From Virgibacillus salexigens (GTDB lineage: Bacteria; Bacillota; Bacilli; Bacillales; Amphibacillaceae): 64,000 nt of DNA. Shown piece after piece: positions 10,190 through 18,554 of this stretch. Position 1 is the first letter of the stretch. Every line of letters begins with the position of its first letter. The notes under the pieces were generated by a model that was not told the origin of the DNA, made no database searches, and was given only the letters and a program-made list of their open reading frames with translations. The stretch spans positions 111,020 through 175,019 of the forward strand of contig NZ_BNEO01000006.1 of NCBI RefSeq assembly GCF_014905415.1, written 5' to 3'. The translations under genes and the position numbers were made by a program.

Positions 10190-10216
10190 TTATTTATTTG
10201 TCTGACAAATAAATAA
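10190..10216. promoter_or_regulatory. Operator palindrome for the GntR regulator
   Basis: Two 13-bp arms (TTATTTATTTGTC and its exact complement) flank a single central base, giving a 27-bp palindrome with no arm mismatch. It lies directly upstream of the -35 box of the hexarate promoter. The TTGTC-N-GACAA core suits a FadR-type dimer and recurs imperfectly over the -10 box. Confidence 0.75.
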
Positions 10217-10220
10217 AAAT

Positions 10221-10247
10221 AGACTGGATTTTAAATAAATCTAGTCT
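10221..10247 (-). terminator. Rho-independent terminator after the MFS gene
   Basis: An 11-bp stem with one mismatch (AGACTGGATTT / AAATCTAGTCT) is followed on the minus strand by a T-rich run. It ends the transcript of the 10394-11536 gene before the hexarate promoter begins. Confidence 0.55.
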
Positions 10248-10393
10248 TTGTTATTCTTTCAATTCAATTTGGTTTCATGTTCGTTCTTTTCAAGCAAAAA
10301 ACGTAAAGAAAGCATCTTTATTAAGTTGCCAAGCTATAGGAATTGGTCTCTAATTCTACCTAGAGTACAACCAACAGCCAAGAACACTCTTCC

Positions 10394-11536
10394 TCACTCT
10401 TTTTTTGGGCCCATCAGGATAGCTGCCATACCAACCAAGCCATAAATGATAAAGGTTGTAACATAACCCCATGCTCCAATAAACCAGCCAGCGAATATGG
10501 AGCCAATTACTTGCCCTACTGCTAAAAGTAAAAATGGCACGCCAATACCTAACGATGCATTTGTGAAAAAAACACGGATCCCCCACACAAGAAGAACTCC
10601 GGTTAAAAATATATAGGCGCAACCAAATATTCCAGCAGATATATACGACATAAACCAATTCCCTGATGTAATGGATAGAATAATGGAGGATGAAGCGATA
10701 GACATCCCCCCTAATTTATAAACAAATGGCAGCCCTTTCCTTTCAACTAACGAACCGGAAAACCCTCCTAGCACGCCAAATAATCCAATGACAATCCAAA
10801 ATCCAGATAGCTGCCAATCACTATAATTACCGGACACCTCAATAAAAGATCTGGAAAACGTCCAAAAAGCGGCCGTAGAAAATCCTAATGTAAGTGATGC
10901 TAAAATTAAAGGATTGGATCCTTTAACTCCTCTTATGGATAAATTCCCCTTTTTTAACCTTAATTTCGGCGGTTTCGTACCTGCTTTAGGTATTGCTTGG
11001 AAATTCCATATCACGATTAGCAGGGTCAAAATAGCATAGATGAAATAGGTCAGTCTCCAATCCGATGTTAAAAAAGACGCTCCTACTCCAGATAGGGCAA
11101 TACCAAAACTTGTTCCTGAATTAATCCATGTATTTGCTTTTCCTTGCTTATGCTCTTTAATCCAAAGTGATATTGCCGCTCCATATGGTGGAGAAACCAG
11201 GCCGGTGCTTCCTCCAGCAAATAAGACACCTAAAGCTAGTACCCATACATTCGTTGCGATACTGATTAGCAGCAATCCAACAAAGGCTGATAACCCTGCT
11301 GAAATAATCATCCTCCTTGGCCCTTCTTTTGTAGTAATCACAGTAGATAAAATGATGGTGAAGCAGTAGGCTAAATAGAATAGGGATGAAATAATTCCTG
11401 ATACTAACTCAGTCATTTCAAGTGACTTATTTACCTCAGGAAGAAGCAACCCAAAACTAAATCTTGCTAATCCATAAGTGACAGCAATCATAGTAACTCC
11501 AGGTAAAACCAACCTTAAAAATTTCATATACTTCAT
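10394..11536 (-). CDS. MFS transporter, YbfB/YjiJ-like
   Basis: Twelve-helix major facilitator protein (380 aa) resembling the YbfB/YjiJ group, which has the N-terminal 'GLARFSFGLLLPEV' segment and 'GGSTGLVSPPYGAAISLWI' near helix 4. A cytoplasmic loop rich in Lys and Pro around residues 185-200 joins the two six-helix halves. The listed start is ATG 11536; the ATG three codons later (11527) is better placed behind AGGATG and may be the true start. It follows tetR by about 50 bp, and a TetR operator lies just before its start, so export of the TetR ligand is likely. Substrate unknown. Confidence 0.82.
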   Translation of the reverse strand: MKYMKFLRLVLPGVTMIAVTYGLARFSFGLLLPEVNKSLEMTELVSGIISSLFYLAYCFTIILSTVITTKEGPRRMIISAGLSAFVGLLLISIATNVWVLALGVLFAGGSTGLVSPPYGAAISLWIKEHKQGKANTWINSGTSFGIALSGVGASFLTSDWRLTYFIYAILTLLIVIWNFQAIPKAGTKPPKLRLKKGNLSIRGVKGSNPLILASLTLGFSTAAFWTFSRSFIEVSGNYSDWQLSGFWIVIGLFGVLGGFSGSLVERKGLPFVYKLGGMSIASSSIILSITSGNWFMSYISAGIFGCAYIFLTGVLLVWGIRVFFTNASLGIGVPFLLLAVGQVIGSIFAGWFIGAWGYVTTFIIYGLVGMAAILMGPKKE

Positions 11537-11553
11537 CCTAACGTTTTATTATA

Positions 11554-11569
11554 TAGAACGACCTTTCTA
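11554..11569. promoter_or_regulatory. TetR operator copy 1 (before MFS gene)
   Basis: TAGAACGACCTTTCTA, an imperfect palindrome with TAGAA/TTCTA ends, lies between the tetR stop and the MFS start and abuts a minus-strand TATAAT at 11553-11548. The same sequence in reverse complement stands before the BCCT gene. Confidence 0.75.
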
Positions 11570-11585
11570 ATTTATATTAAAAAAA

Positions 11586-12140
11586 TTACGATGTATGTTG
11601 GACTAGTGTCCTCGCCATCGCAATAGAATATTCCGTCGCTTTCTCTGCGCCAATCAATGTTGTCATGGAAGTAGTTCCTTCCAGCAATAATGTAAATTGA
11701 TTAGCTAAATCCCGTTCGTTATCTTTTCCTTTTCTTTGAGCCAATAGCTGAAAATATTGAAGTAATTTGGATTTGTGTCCTCTTGCAATATTTTCAATCT
11801 CATTATCCGTCCCTGCATAATCTTCTATCGCTCTTAAAAACATATCTCCTTTGTAGGATTGTTCTTTTAACCAACGTCCATGTGCCTCAACAGCAAGAAT
11901 GAAAGGAGAATCTGAATCCATTTCTACATGGGAATCCAAATATGACCAATAACGTTCTTCCCGTTGTATAAGTACTTCTTCGACTAAGTTATCCTTGGAA
12001 GAAAAATGATTATAAAGCGTCATTGTTGCTACATTCGCTTCGCTGATAATTTGCTTCAATCCAACCCCACGAAATCCATGCTCATAAAATAAACGTTCAG
12101 CTACTTGAAGTAGTATATCCTTTTTTGTAGATCGACTCAT
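11586..12140 (-). CDS. TetR/AcrR-family regulator
   Basis: 184-aa repressor. Residues 1-50 form the helix-turn-helix ('RGVGLKQIISEANVATMTLY' and 'NHFSSKDNLVEEVL'); the rest is a helical ligand domain. A TTG 72 bp upstream keeps the frame open but coincides with the -35 box, so I place the start at ATG 12140 with GGAGAA upstream. Operators lie before this gene, before the MFS gene and before the BCCT gene, so it should control all three. The inducer is unknown. Confidence 0.88.
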   Translation of the reverse strand: MSRSTKKDILLQVAERLFYEHGFRGVGLKQIISEANVATMTLYNHFSSKDNLVEEVLIQREERYWSYLDSHVEMDSDSPFILAVEAHGRWLKEQSYKGDMFLRAIEDYAGTDNEIENIARGHKSKLLQYFQLLAQRKGKDNERDLANQFTLLLEGTTSMTTLIGAEKATEYSIAMARTLVQHTS

Positions 12141-12162
12141 ATGATCAACTTCTCCTTTTAGA

Positions 12163-12178
12163 TAGAACAACCTTTCTA
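12163..12178. promoter_or_regulatory. TetR operator copy 2 (before tetR)
   Basis: TAGAACAACCTTTCTA differs by one base from copy 1. It lies between the -10 box and the start codon of tetR, a typical autorepression position. Confidence 0.75.
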
Positions 12179-12183
12179 CATTT

Positions 12184-12212
12184 AGAGTATCAATTTCCTG
12201 TACTAGCGTCAA
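12184..12212 (-). promoter_or_regulatory. Promoter of the tetR-MFS unit
   Basis: TTGACG (12212-12207), 17 bp, then TACTCT (12189-12184) on the minus strand, just upstream of operator copy 2 and the tetR start at 12140. Confidence 0.6.
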
Positions 12213-12334
12213 ATATTTCCTTAAAAATAGGCTACAACAGGAATCCCTTTTTATTTTCTCGACCTTTCATTAGATAAATAAAGTACTCTAAAAACCCTTA
12301 ATGGTTGATTACTTTATTTTCTTATGTTAAGAAT

Positions 12335-12350
12335 TAGAAAGGTCGTTCTA
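12335..12350. promoter_or_regulatory. TetR operator copy 3 (before BCCT gene)
   Basis: TAGAAAGGTCGTTCTA is the exact reverse complement of copy 1. It lies in the 370-bp divergent region, 164 bp before the BCCT start. A 10-bp inverted repeat (12276-12285 with 12310-12319) sits beside it, and nothing else was recognised in this intergenic stretch. Confidence 0.75.
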
Positions 12351-12513
12351 TATATTCAAATGGAATACTTCAGGTAATAGGATAGCTGTTTTTAAAAGGG
12401 AGGATTTTTTTCATAACGGGAACACATTTATCTTTAATATCATTAAATGAGCTGTTATCCGTTAGCCGATAGAAGCATGAAGTATTATATAAGTTTTGAA
12501 AGGGGAATAATTT

Positions 12514-14010
12514 GTGATTAAAGTTGGAAAAGTATTTTGGATATCTTTGTTTATTTCAGCTATTTTTGTTCTATGGGGAGTGATAGCACCATCTAATTTA
12601 GAGCTAATTACTTCTGAAGTTCAATCGTTTTTGACTTCACAATTTGGCTGGTTCTATATTGTTTCTGTCGCTATATTTTTAATTTTTTCTATCTATCTTA
12701 TTTTTAGCCGCTTTGGGAAGATGCGGTTAGGGAAAAAGGAAGATAAACCAGAATATAATAAAATAACATGGTTCGCTATGTTATTTAGTGCAGGAATGGG
12801 TATAGGAATTATATTCTGGGGAGCTGCGGAACCTCTTGCTCACTTCGCGTCACCTCCTGAAGCAGAACCAGAAAGTGTGGATGCTGCTAAAAATGCTCTT
12901 CGTTTTTCTGTGTTTCATTGGGGGTTACAAACTTGGGGTATCTACACAGTTATCGCATTAGCTATCGCTTATTTCAAGTTTAGAAGAGGTGCACCCGGAC
13001 TAATTAGTTCTACCTTTCAGCCTCTACTAGGAGAGAAAACAAACGGCTGGATTGGAAATGTTATCGATATTATTGCAGTATTTGCCACTATTTTTGGAGT
13101 TGCAACCTCTCTCGGTTTGGGAGCTTCGCAAATTAGCGGTGGGGTATCATTTGTTACTGATATAGAAAATACGTTTAGTACCCAGCTCATTATTATTGTT
13201 ATTGTAACGGTTTTGTTTATGTTCTCGGCTTGGTCAGGGATAAGTAAAGGAATCAAATACTTAAGTAATACCAATATCATTTTGGCAGTGTTACTTCTTG
13301 GTTTAACTTTAATCCTTGGACCAACCACATTTATACTCAATACGTTTATTTCTACTTTAGGAGACTATGTTGAATCATTCGTATCACTTAGTTTTCAAAC
13401 AGGGTCATTTGATGATAATTTTAATGGTTGGGTTCAGCAATGGACTGTTTTCTATTGGGCTTGGTTTATTGCATGGTCTCCCTTTGTAGGAACCTTCATT
13501 GCTCGTATCTCTAAAGGAAGAACCATTCGAGAATTTGTAATTGGCGTATTGTTTATCCCAACTATTTTTTGTGCGTTATGGTTTGTTGTTTTTGGTGGAT
13601 CTAGTCTATTTCAAGAAATAAATGGCATAAATACTGGTCTGACGGAGTTAGCCCAAGAAGAAACATTATTTGGTTTATTCGAATCATTCCCATATGCCCC
13701 AGTATTAACCATCGTCGCCATACTATTAATTAGTACCTTCTTTATTACGTCTGCCGATTCTGCAACCTTTGTTTTGGGCATGCAAACGACAAACGGTAGT
13801 TTAAATCCGCCTAACAAAATAAAAATGATATGGGGCGTTATCCAAGCAGCAACTGCTTCGGTATTACTCGCATCTGGCGGACTGGGGGCATTACAAACAG
13901 CATCTATTGTCTCAGCATTTCCTTTCGCCTTTATATTGCTGTTTATGATCGTGTCTCTTGTTAAAGCATTAAAAGAAGATTATAGGAAGGAATCCAATAC
14001 CAAGCAATAA
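12514..14010 (+). CDS. BCCT-family betaine/carnitine/choline transporter
   Basis: Secondary transporter for quaternary ammonium compounds, often used to import glycine betaine as an osmoprotectant. The 498-aa protein with about 12 helices has the family segments 'SAGMGIGIIFWGAAEPLAHF' and 'VFYWAWFIAWSPFVGTFIAR' with 'ISKGRTIREF'. The start is GTG 12514, 8 nt after AGGGGA. Length and ending resemble OpuD. The operator shared with a TetR and an MFS gene is unusual for an osmotically controlled OpuD, so the substrate may be a different quaternary amine. Confidence 0.92.
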   Translation: MIKVGKVFWISLFISAIFVLWGVIAPSNLELITSEVQSFLTSQFGWFYIVSVAIFLIFSIYLIFSRFGKMRLGKKEDKPEYNKITWFAMLFSAGMGIGIIFWGAAEPLAHFASPPEAEPESVDAAKNALRFSVFHWGLQTWGIYTVIALAIAYFKFRRGAPGLISSTFQPLLGEKTNGWIGNVIDIIAVFATIFGVATSLGLGASQISGGVSFVTDIENTFSTQLIIIVIVTVLFMFSAWSGISKGIKYLSNTNIILAVLLLGLTLILGPTTFILNTFISTLGDYVESFVSLSFQTGSFDDNFNGWVQQWTVFYWAWFIAWSPFVGTFIARISKGRTIREFVIGVLFIPTIFCALWFVVFGGSSLFQEINGINTGLTELAQEETLFGLFESFPYAPVLTIVAILLISTFFITSADSATFVLGMQTTNGSLNPPNKIKMIWGVIQAATASVLLASGGLGALQTASIVSAFPFAFILLFMIVSLVKALKEDYRKESNTKQ

Positions 14011-14094
14011 GCAAATGATTTAATAGAATGAGCAAGATAAACGCAACTAGCTCCTCTGGAGTAGTAATAGTTTGTTATGAAGAAATAGGAAAAC

Positions 14095-14139
14095 GCCCAA
14101 TTTTTTCGATAAGAATGTAGGGAATTGGGCTTTATTCTT
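14095..14139 (+). terminator. Terminator after the BCCT gene
   Basis: GCCCAATT (14095-14102) pairs with AATTGGGC (14123-14130), followed by TTTATTCTT. The remaining DNA to 14409 shows no gene. Confidence 0.65.
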
Positions 14140-14409
14140 GGAAATCCTTAACGTAGTAAATCCACATTCTCCTAACAACATCTGGAAAATACATTCCTAA
14201 CTTTTCACAAATAAATATCATTTACACTCGGAAATTACTCGACGATCTCAACCAGTGAATAAATCGATGGTGAATAAGAATGTTATGAAAGAGTTAATTA
14301 AATAACTATACTAATACATAACAAGAAGTTCCGATAAATCCCGTACTAAAAATATCAAGTAAGGGATCATTTTTAACGATACTATGTACTTGTAAAGGGA
14401 GGGAAAAGG

Positions 14410-15273
14410 ATGTTACAAAAATTCAATAGTTTAATGGATTACATTGAAACGCATTTAACGGATGACATCTCTGAACAAGATATATCAAAAATTGTAGGGA
14501 TATCTAATTACCATTTTAAAAGAATGTTTTCATATATGGCTGGAATGTCATTGAATGCGTATATCAAAAACCGAAGATTATCCGTTGCAAATGTTGAATT
14601 AATAAACGGAGAAAAAGTGACAGATATAGCCTATAAATATGGATATCAATCTATAGAAGGATTTTCAAGAGCCTTTCGTGAATGGAGTGGTTTTTTACCA
14701 TCAGAAGTAGCTAAAAATAAAATTCAAAAATCATTTCCCAAATTTACATTCTTTATAGATATAAGAGGAGGAATATCGATGGAATTCAAAATGGAAGAAA
14801 AAGAGAAGTTCAATATTGTAGGTGTATCGAAAAGAGTACCCATTCAATTCGAAGGTGAAAATAATGCTATCTTGGAATTAGCCAAATCCATTACCGAACA
14901 ACAAAGAAATGAAATGCATCAATTAGCTGATTTATATCCTCACCACGTTTTGAATGTATCTTATGATTTTGATGATGGTTACTTGGAAGAAAAAGGTTAT
15001 TTAACGCATATGATTGGGTTTGCAACTACAAAAGAAAATCCATTCGATGATCTAGAACAGATTTCTATTGATAAAAGTTTATGGGCAATTTTCCCTAATC
15101 AAGGACCATTTCCTTCTACACTGCAAGAAACGACTGCAAAAATTTATTCTGAATGGTTGCCTTCATCAGATTATCAAGTATCCGATATACCTGGCATTTC
15201 TTTTACAAAACACGAAGGTTCACCGGAAAATGTATATAGTGAAATTTGGATGCCAGTAAAAGAAAAAAATTAA
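14410..15273 (+). CDS. AraC-family regulator with GyrI-like effector domain
   Basis: 287 aa. Residues 1-105 hold two AraC helix-turn-helix motifs ('DISEQDISKIVGISNYHFKR' and 'VTDIAYKYGYQSIEGFSRAF'). The C-terminal 160 residues form a GyrI/SOUL-like small-molecule-binding domain ending 'ENVYSEIWMPVKEK', the SobA/Rob/BltR type of sensing half. A strong GGGAGGG precedes ATG 14410. No obvious target lies beside it: the next genes converge on the other strand. It could act on distant efflux genes as Rob- and BltR-like proteins do. Confidence 0.88.
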   Translation: MLQKFNSLMDYIETHLTDDISEQDISKIVGISNYHFKRMFSYMAGMSLNAYIKNRRLSVANVELINGEKVTDIAYKYGYQSIEGFSRAFREWSGFLPSEVAKNKIQKSFPKFTFFIDIRGGISMEFKMEEKEKFNIVGVSKRVPIQFEGENNAILELAKSITEQQRNEMHQLADLYPHHVLNVSYDFDDGYLEEKGYLTHMIGFATTKENPFDDLEQISIDKSLWAIFPNQGPFPSTLQETTAKIYSEWLPSSDYQVSDIPGISFTKHEGSPENVYSEIWMPVKEKN

Positions 15274-15372
15274 CAATTAACTAGGTTGATTACCATCGTT
15301 ATAGAGGTGTCATTCCGTAAACCCGCTCGAAATAATCCCTCTGTCTTTATCAAAATCGATATCTTAAAAAGC

Positions 15373-15397
15373 AGCCGCATGGTTCAATCATGCGGCT
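15373..15397 (-). terminator. Terminator of the ABC transporter operon
   Basis: AGCCGCATG and CATGCGGCT form a 9-bp stem, with TTTTT after it on the minus strand, 19 bp past the stop of the permease gene. Confidence 0.75.
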
Positions 15398-15415
15398 ACA
15401 CTTATAAGATACCTC

Positions 15416-16108
15416 TTAATCATCCGTCATAGACTTTCGAAAACAAACATACGTAAACAATCCTGCACCGATGATCCAAACAGCCAGTATCCCCATTGGC
15501 AGCCAGGAGTTAGTATCATGTATTTCAATTGCTTGCATAATTGGAAACATATCCGTAATTTTAATGGCCATACTGTCTTCTGCAAAACCAAACGCATTTA
15601 ACATCGGTGTGAAACCGAATAGGAATATGACTGGCATCAGGTAAGCGGATGTTGCAGCAAGCGACTTTGAAAATAACCCAATACCGATACCAAGCAGTAA
15701 AAAGAACAAAAACAGCAAGATTAATCCAACGAATACCCTGAAGTTCAGAAACGGTTCTATGCCAATAATCACCAATGACACAACAAGGGAAATCAATGTT
15801 ATGAGTCCAGTGACCAGACTTTTACCTACAATAATATCCAAAAGGGAAGCAGGAGACTGTATCAAACCACGCAATGTCTTTTTCTCATTTTCTTCTGCCA
15901 TCATGGTCATTATACAGCTTGATGTAACCGTTGAAAATGTCCCTCCAACAATTACATAGCTTAACGCCAGTGGAAGCTTATCTTCACCAATGCCGTCGAA
16001 CATTAACGCAGTGACAATTGGTATTACCGGTAACACCAACAGCATCATGTTCTTCATGAAATCTTTTATGTCTTTTTCAAATATGGCAGATATACGTTGA
16101 ATGTTCAT
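15416..16108 (-). CDS. ABC-2 type transporter permease
   Basis: Six-helix ABC-2 membrane protein (230 aa). The N-terminal 'IFEKDIKDFMKNMMLLVLPV' leads into helix 1, and 'ENEKKTLRGLIQSPAS' is the conserved cytoplasmic coupling segment of drug/Nod-type exporters. Its start directly abuts the ATPase stop, so the two are translationally linked. With a LytTR regulator upstream, this is likely an exporter of an antimicrobial or peptide. Substrate unknown. Confidence 0.87.
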   Translation of the reverse strand: MNIQRISAIFEKDIKDFMKNMMLLVLPVIPIVTALMFDGIGEDKLPLALSYVIVGGTFSTVTSSCIMTMMAEENEKKTLRGLIQSPASLLDIIVGKSLVTGLITLISLVVSLVIIGIEPFLNFRVFVGLILLFLFFLLLGIGIGLFSKSLAATSAYLMPVIFLFGFTPMLNAFGFAEDSMAIKITDMFPIMQAIEIHDTNSWLPMGILAVWIIGAGLFTYVCFRKSMTDD

Positions 16109-16957
16109 CTATACCAGCTCCTTTCCGGTCACTTTTAAAAAAATCTGACCAAGTGTTGGATTATCGGTATGCATTGCTTTTACTTGTCCGTTTGCAATTA
16201 AGTCCTTTATTTGATTGGCTTTCTCCGGTTGGTTTTCAATGACCAATTGATCACCATCAAAAGTTTCCACATGAAAAGCATGTGTTGAGTATTTATATCG
16301 TAGTGCGGCAGGACTATCTAGTTCCTTTAGTTCGCCATTGTGCAGAAATGCTACACGGTCACATAGTTCAGTTGCTTCCTCCATATTATGCGTTGTCAAA
16401 AAAATCGTTGTACCGGCATCATTCAGCTTTTGCAGCCCACGGTGTATATGTGCCATATTGGCGGGATCCAGAGCTGATGTTGGTTCATCCAGAAATACCA
16501 GTTTAGGCTTATGGATGAGCGCTTTGGCAAGCAGTACACGTTGCTTCATCCCTTTTGACAGCTTCGAAACCGTTTTGGAACGATCATCTTGCAAATTAAC
16601 CTCCCGCAGGATGACGTCAATTTGATTCAATGATGCACGATATAATTTACAAAATAATTTCAGGTTATCATAGACGGTCAGCCGCTCATACAACGAGCTA
16701 TTATCCGATAATATCCCAATCTTAGATTTGAAATCGGATGTATCAAAACGCTCTGAATCGATACCGAGCACTTTCACGTCACCAGTAGTTTGCGATAGTT
16801 CTCCGGTTAAAATCTTAACTGTTGTTGTTTTGCCAGATCCACTTGGACCAAGCAACCCAAAAATCTCCCCTTGATTAATACCAAAATTAACATGTTTAAT
16901 AGCGGTATTTGAGCCAAAAACTTTCTGCATTCCTTTTACTTCAATGATATTTTCCAA
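16109..16957 (-). CDS. ABC transporter ATP-binding protein
   Basis: 282-aa ATPase of the DrrA/CcmA-like group partnering the adjacent ABC-2 permease. It has Walker A 'GPSGSGKTT' (about residues 38-46), signature 'LSKGMKQRV', Walker B 'LVFLDEP', D-loop 'SALD' and switch His in 'LTTHNMEEATE'. A 60-residue C-terminal extension follows the fold. The signature and Walker B regions align with the N-terminal half of the LytTR protein encoded just upstream. Confidence 0.93.
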   Translation of the reverse strand: MENIIEVKGMQKVFGSNTAIKHVNFGINQGEIFGLLGPSGSGKTTTVKILTGELSQTTGDVKVLGIDSERFDTSDFKSKIGILSDNSSLYERLTVYDNLKLFCKLYRASLNQIDVILREVNLQDDRSKTVSKLSKGMKQRVLLAKALIHKPKLVFLDEPTSALDPANMAHIHRGLQKLNDAGTTIFLTTHNMEEATELCDRVAFLHNGELKELDSPAALRYKYSTHAFHVETFDGDQLVIENQPEKANQIKDLIANGQVKAMHTDNPTLGQIFLKVTGKELV

Positions 16958-17047
16958 CTGAAAAACCTCCCTTGATCAACTGCTTCAATCATAGCGGCTG
17001 ATGCTTGAGGGCACAGTCAAATCCCAATGGAATGTACCAAAAAGAGG

Positions 17048-17120
17048 GTGAACTGTACTGAATTTCGGTTAAAAAATAACGTTTGAAAGCCCCCTGTACC
17101 TGCTATTAAAAATGAACTGT
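17048..17120 (-). promoter_or_regulatory. Candidate LytTR binding repeats before the ABC operon
   Basis: The 11-bp sequence TGAACTGTACT occurs at 17049-17059 and 17113-17123, 64 bp apart (about six helical turns). Read on the minus strand each gives ACAGTTCA(T/C), close to the LytTR site pattern. They lie between the regulator gene and the ABC operon it probably controls. The spacing is wider than the usual LytTR pair, so this is suggestive only. Confidence 0.45.
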
Positions 17121-17122
17121 AC

Positions 17123-18082
17123 TCATTTAAGGCTTAATTTCTCTTGAATATCTTGAATTTTGGTTCGCGACAACGGAATAGTCGACTGAATTTTATTATT
17201 AATTCTGAGTGAATATGTGTTTTTCGACCATGTAATGATTTCACGTACCTTTTGCAGATTCACAATGTAGGACCGATGACAACGGTAAAAGCCGTAAACC
17301 TTCAATTTCTGCTCAACTTCTACCAGTGTGGCATCCATCGCATATGATTCCTCATTGATGACAATCATCGCCTTTCCATCCTGGCTTTCGATATAGTCGA
17401 TCTCAGGCGGATCAAATAAAATCATTTTATCATCCACCTTTGCAGAGATCTTGAATAGGTTTGCAGTAGTTGGGAGATCAGTACCCTCCATTTCTGAAGT
17501 TACTATGTCCTCTTCATCAATTTCAACTTGCTTCATTCCAGTTTGTTGCAGCTTATATGCAATGTCACCAAGTAACAATGCATGTTCCATGTTGGATACT
17601 AAAATGAGTACAGGTGTTGCAACGTCTTTAATTTTTTGAAGCATCGTAATAAAGGTATTAACTGTCCTGACATCAACACCGTGTATTGGTTCATGGAATA
17701 CCATTGGCTTAACGCCGCTCATATAATATTTTGCAAAATAGATCCGTCGGATTTCCGATTCCGAACACTGATGCAAAGGTTGTTTTGCACAGCTTTGCAG
17801 TTCAAACTGTACGAGAATCTCTGGCAACGGCGTGTGACATCCGAACCATTTATGATAAAAGGCGACATTGCTTTCCACCGATATGCGGCTGTACAATCCC
17901 TCCTGCTTATCAAAAACCGAGATATTGGAATCGCCGCGAAGGACCCTCATCAGCTCAGCTTGCATATCCGTATCGCTGTAAACAGCTGTCACATGTGAAT
18001 CGTAGATGGTAAGGGAAAATAAAGGGAGAGCAGCATCGCTTATATTCTCCTGATTAATTGTAAAATCTGCCATTTCAAACAT
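17123..18082 (-). CDS. LytTR regulator with degenerate ABC-ATPase-like N-terminal domain
   Basis: 319 aa. Residues about 215-319 are a LytTR DNA-binding domain ('FYRCHRSYIVNLQKVREI', closing 'PLSRTKIQDIQEKL'). The first 200 residues are not a receiver domain. They align with the neighbouring ABC ATPase: 'GLYSRISVESNVAFYHKWFG' matches 'SLYERLTVYDNLKLFCKLY', 'CSESEIRRIYFAKYYMSGVK' sits at the signature/helix, and 'PMVFHEPIHGVD' replaces Walker B 'LVFLDEPTSALD'. The Walker A position reads 'YSDTDMQAE', with no GxxGxGKT, so ATP hydrolysis is unlikely. It lies 165 bp upstream of the ABC operon. ATG 18073 is an alternative start. Confidence 0.85.
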   Translation of the reverse strand: MFEMADFTINQENISDAALPLFSLTIYDSHVTAVYSDTDMQAELMRVLRGDSNISVFDKQEGLYSRISVESNVAFYHKWFGCHTPLPEILVQFELQSCAKQPLHQCSESEIRRIYFAKYYMSGVKPMVFHEPIHGVDVRTVNTFITMLQKIKDVATPVLILVSNMEHALLLGDIAYKLQQTGMKQVEIDEEDIVTSEMEGTDLPTTANLFKISAKVDDKMILFDPPEIDYIESQDGKAMIVINEESYAMDATLVEVEQKLKVYGFYRCHRSYIVNLQKVREIITWSKNTYSLRINNKIQSTIPLSRTKIQDIQEKLSLK

Positions 18083-18300
18083 CCTTTCCCTTTCTTTTTA
18101 CGAAGTTTCAATAAAAGTGACAGCCTGTTACTGGTTCACTTGCTTTTGAAATGGTGGTAAATTTAAAAGAGATTATTTCTACTAAACAATATAGTTCATC
18201 GTATTTCACTGTATGTTCTACTAACTTGATATAATGCCATTTTCATTCATCTTAAAACTTCTTATAATATCCATGACCTATATTACTTTTACCATAACAA

Positions 18301-18331
18301 ACCCCTTTAGACAAATAACATCCAAAGGGGT
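18301..18331. repeat. Hairpin repeat, copy 1
   Basis: Inverted arms ACCCCTTT and AAAGGGGT around an A/T-rich loop. The 45-bp unit, including the trailing AAAACAGTACCATTATAT, resembles copy 2. Confidence 0.5.
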
Positions 18332-18526
18332 AAAACAGTACCATTATATTTAAAATATAGAAATGCGTTTTATGCATTCCTTAAAGGGGTAGCTGTATTA
18401 GGTTGAAGAAGATAGCGTACTTCCTGCAGTTATGGTTGCGCCAATACGGTTTAATGTTCCACTACCCGATTCCCTTCTTTAATCTACTTATCAACTTTAG
18501 ATCTTCTTTTTTCGGACATAAAAACA

Positions 18527-18554
18527 CCCCTTTGGACAATCATATCCAAAGGGG
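18527..18554. repeat. Hairpin repeat, copy 2
   Basis: CCCCTTTGGA (18527-18536) and TCCAAAGGGG (18545-18554) form a perfect 10-bp stem with an 8-nt loop. It is a relative of copy 1 in the same orientation about 225 bp away. No T-run follows, so it is not a plain terminator. Confidence 0.55.
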
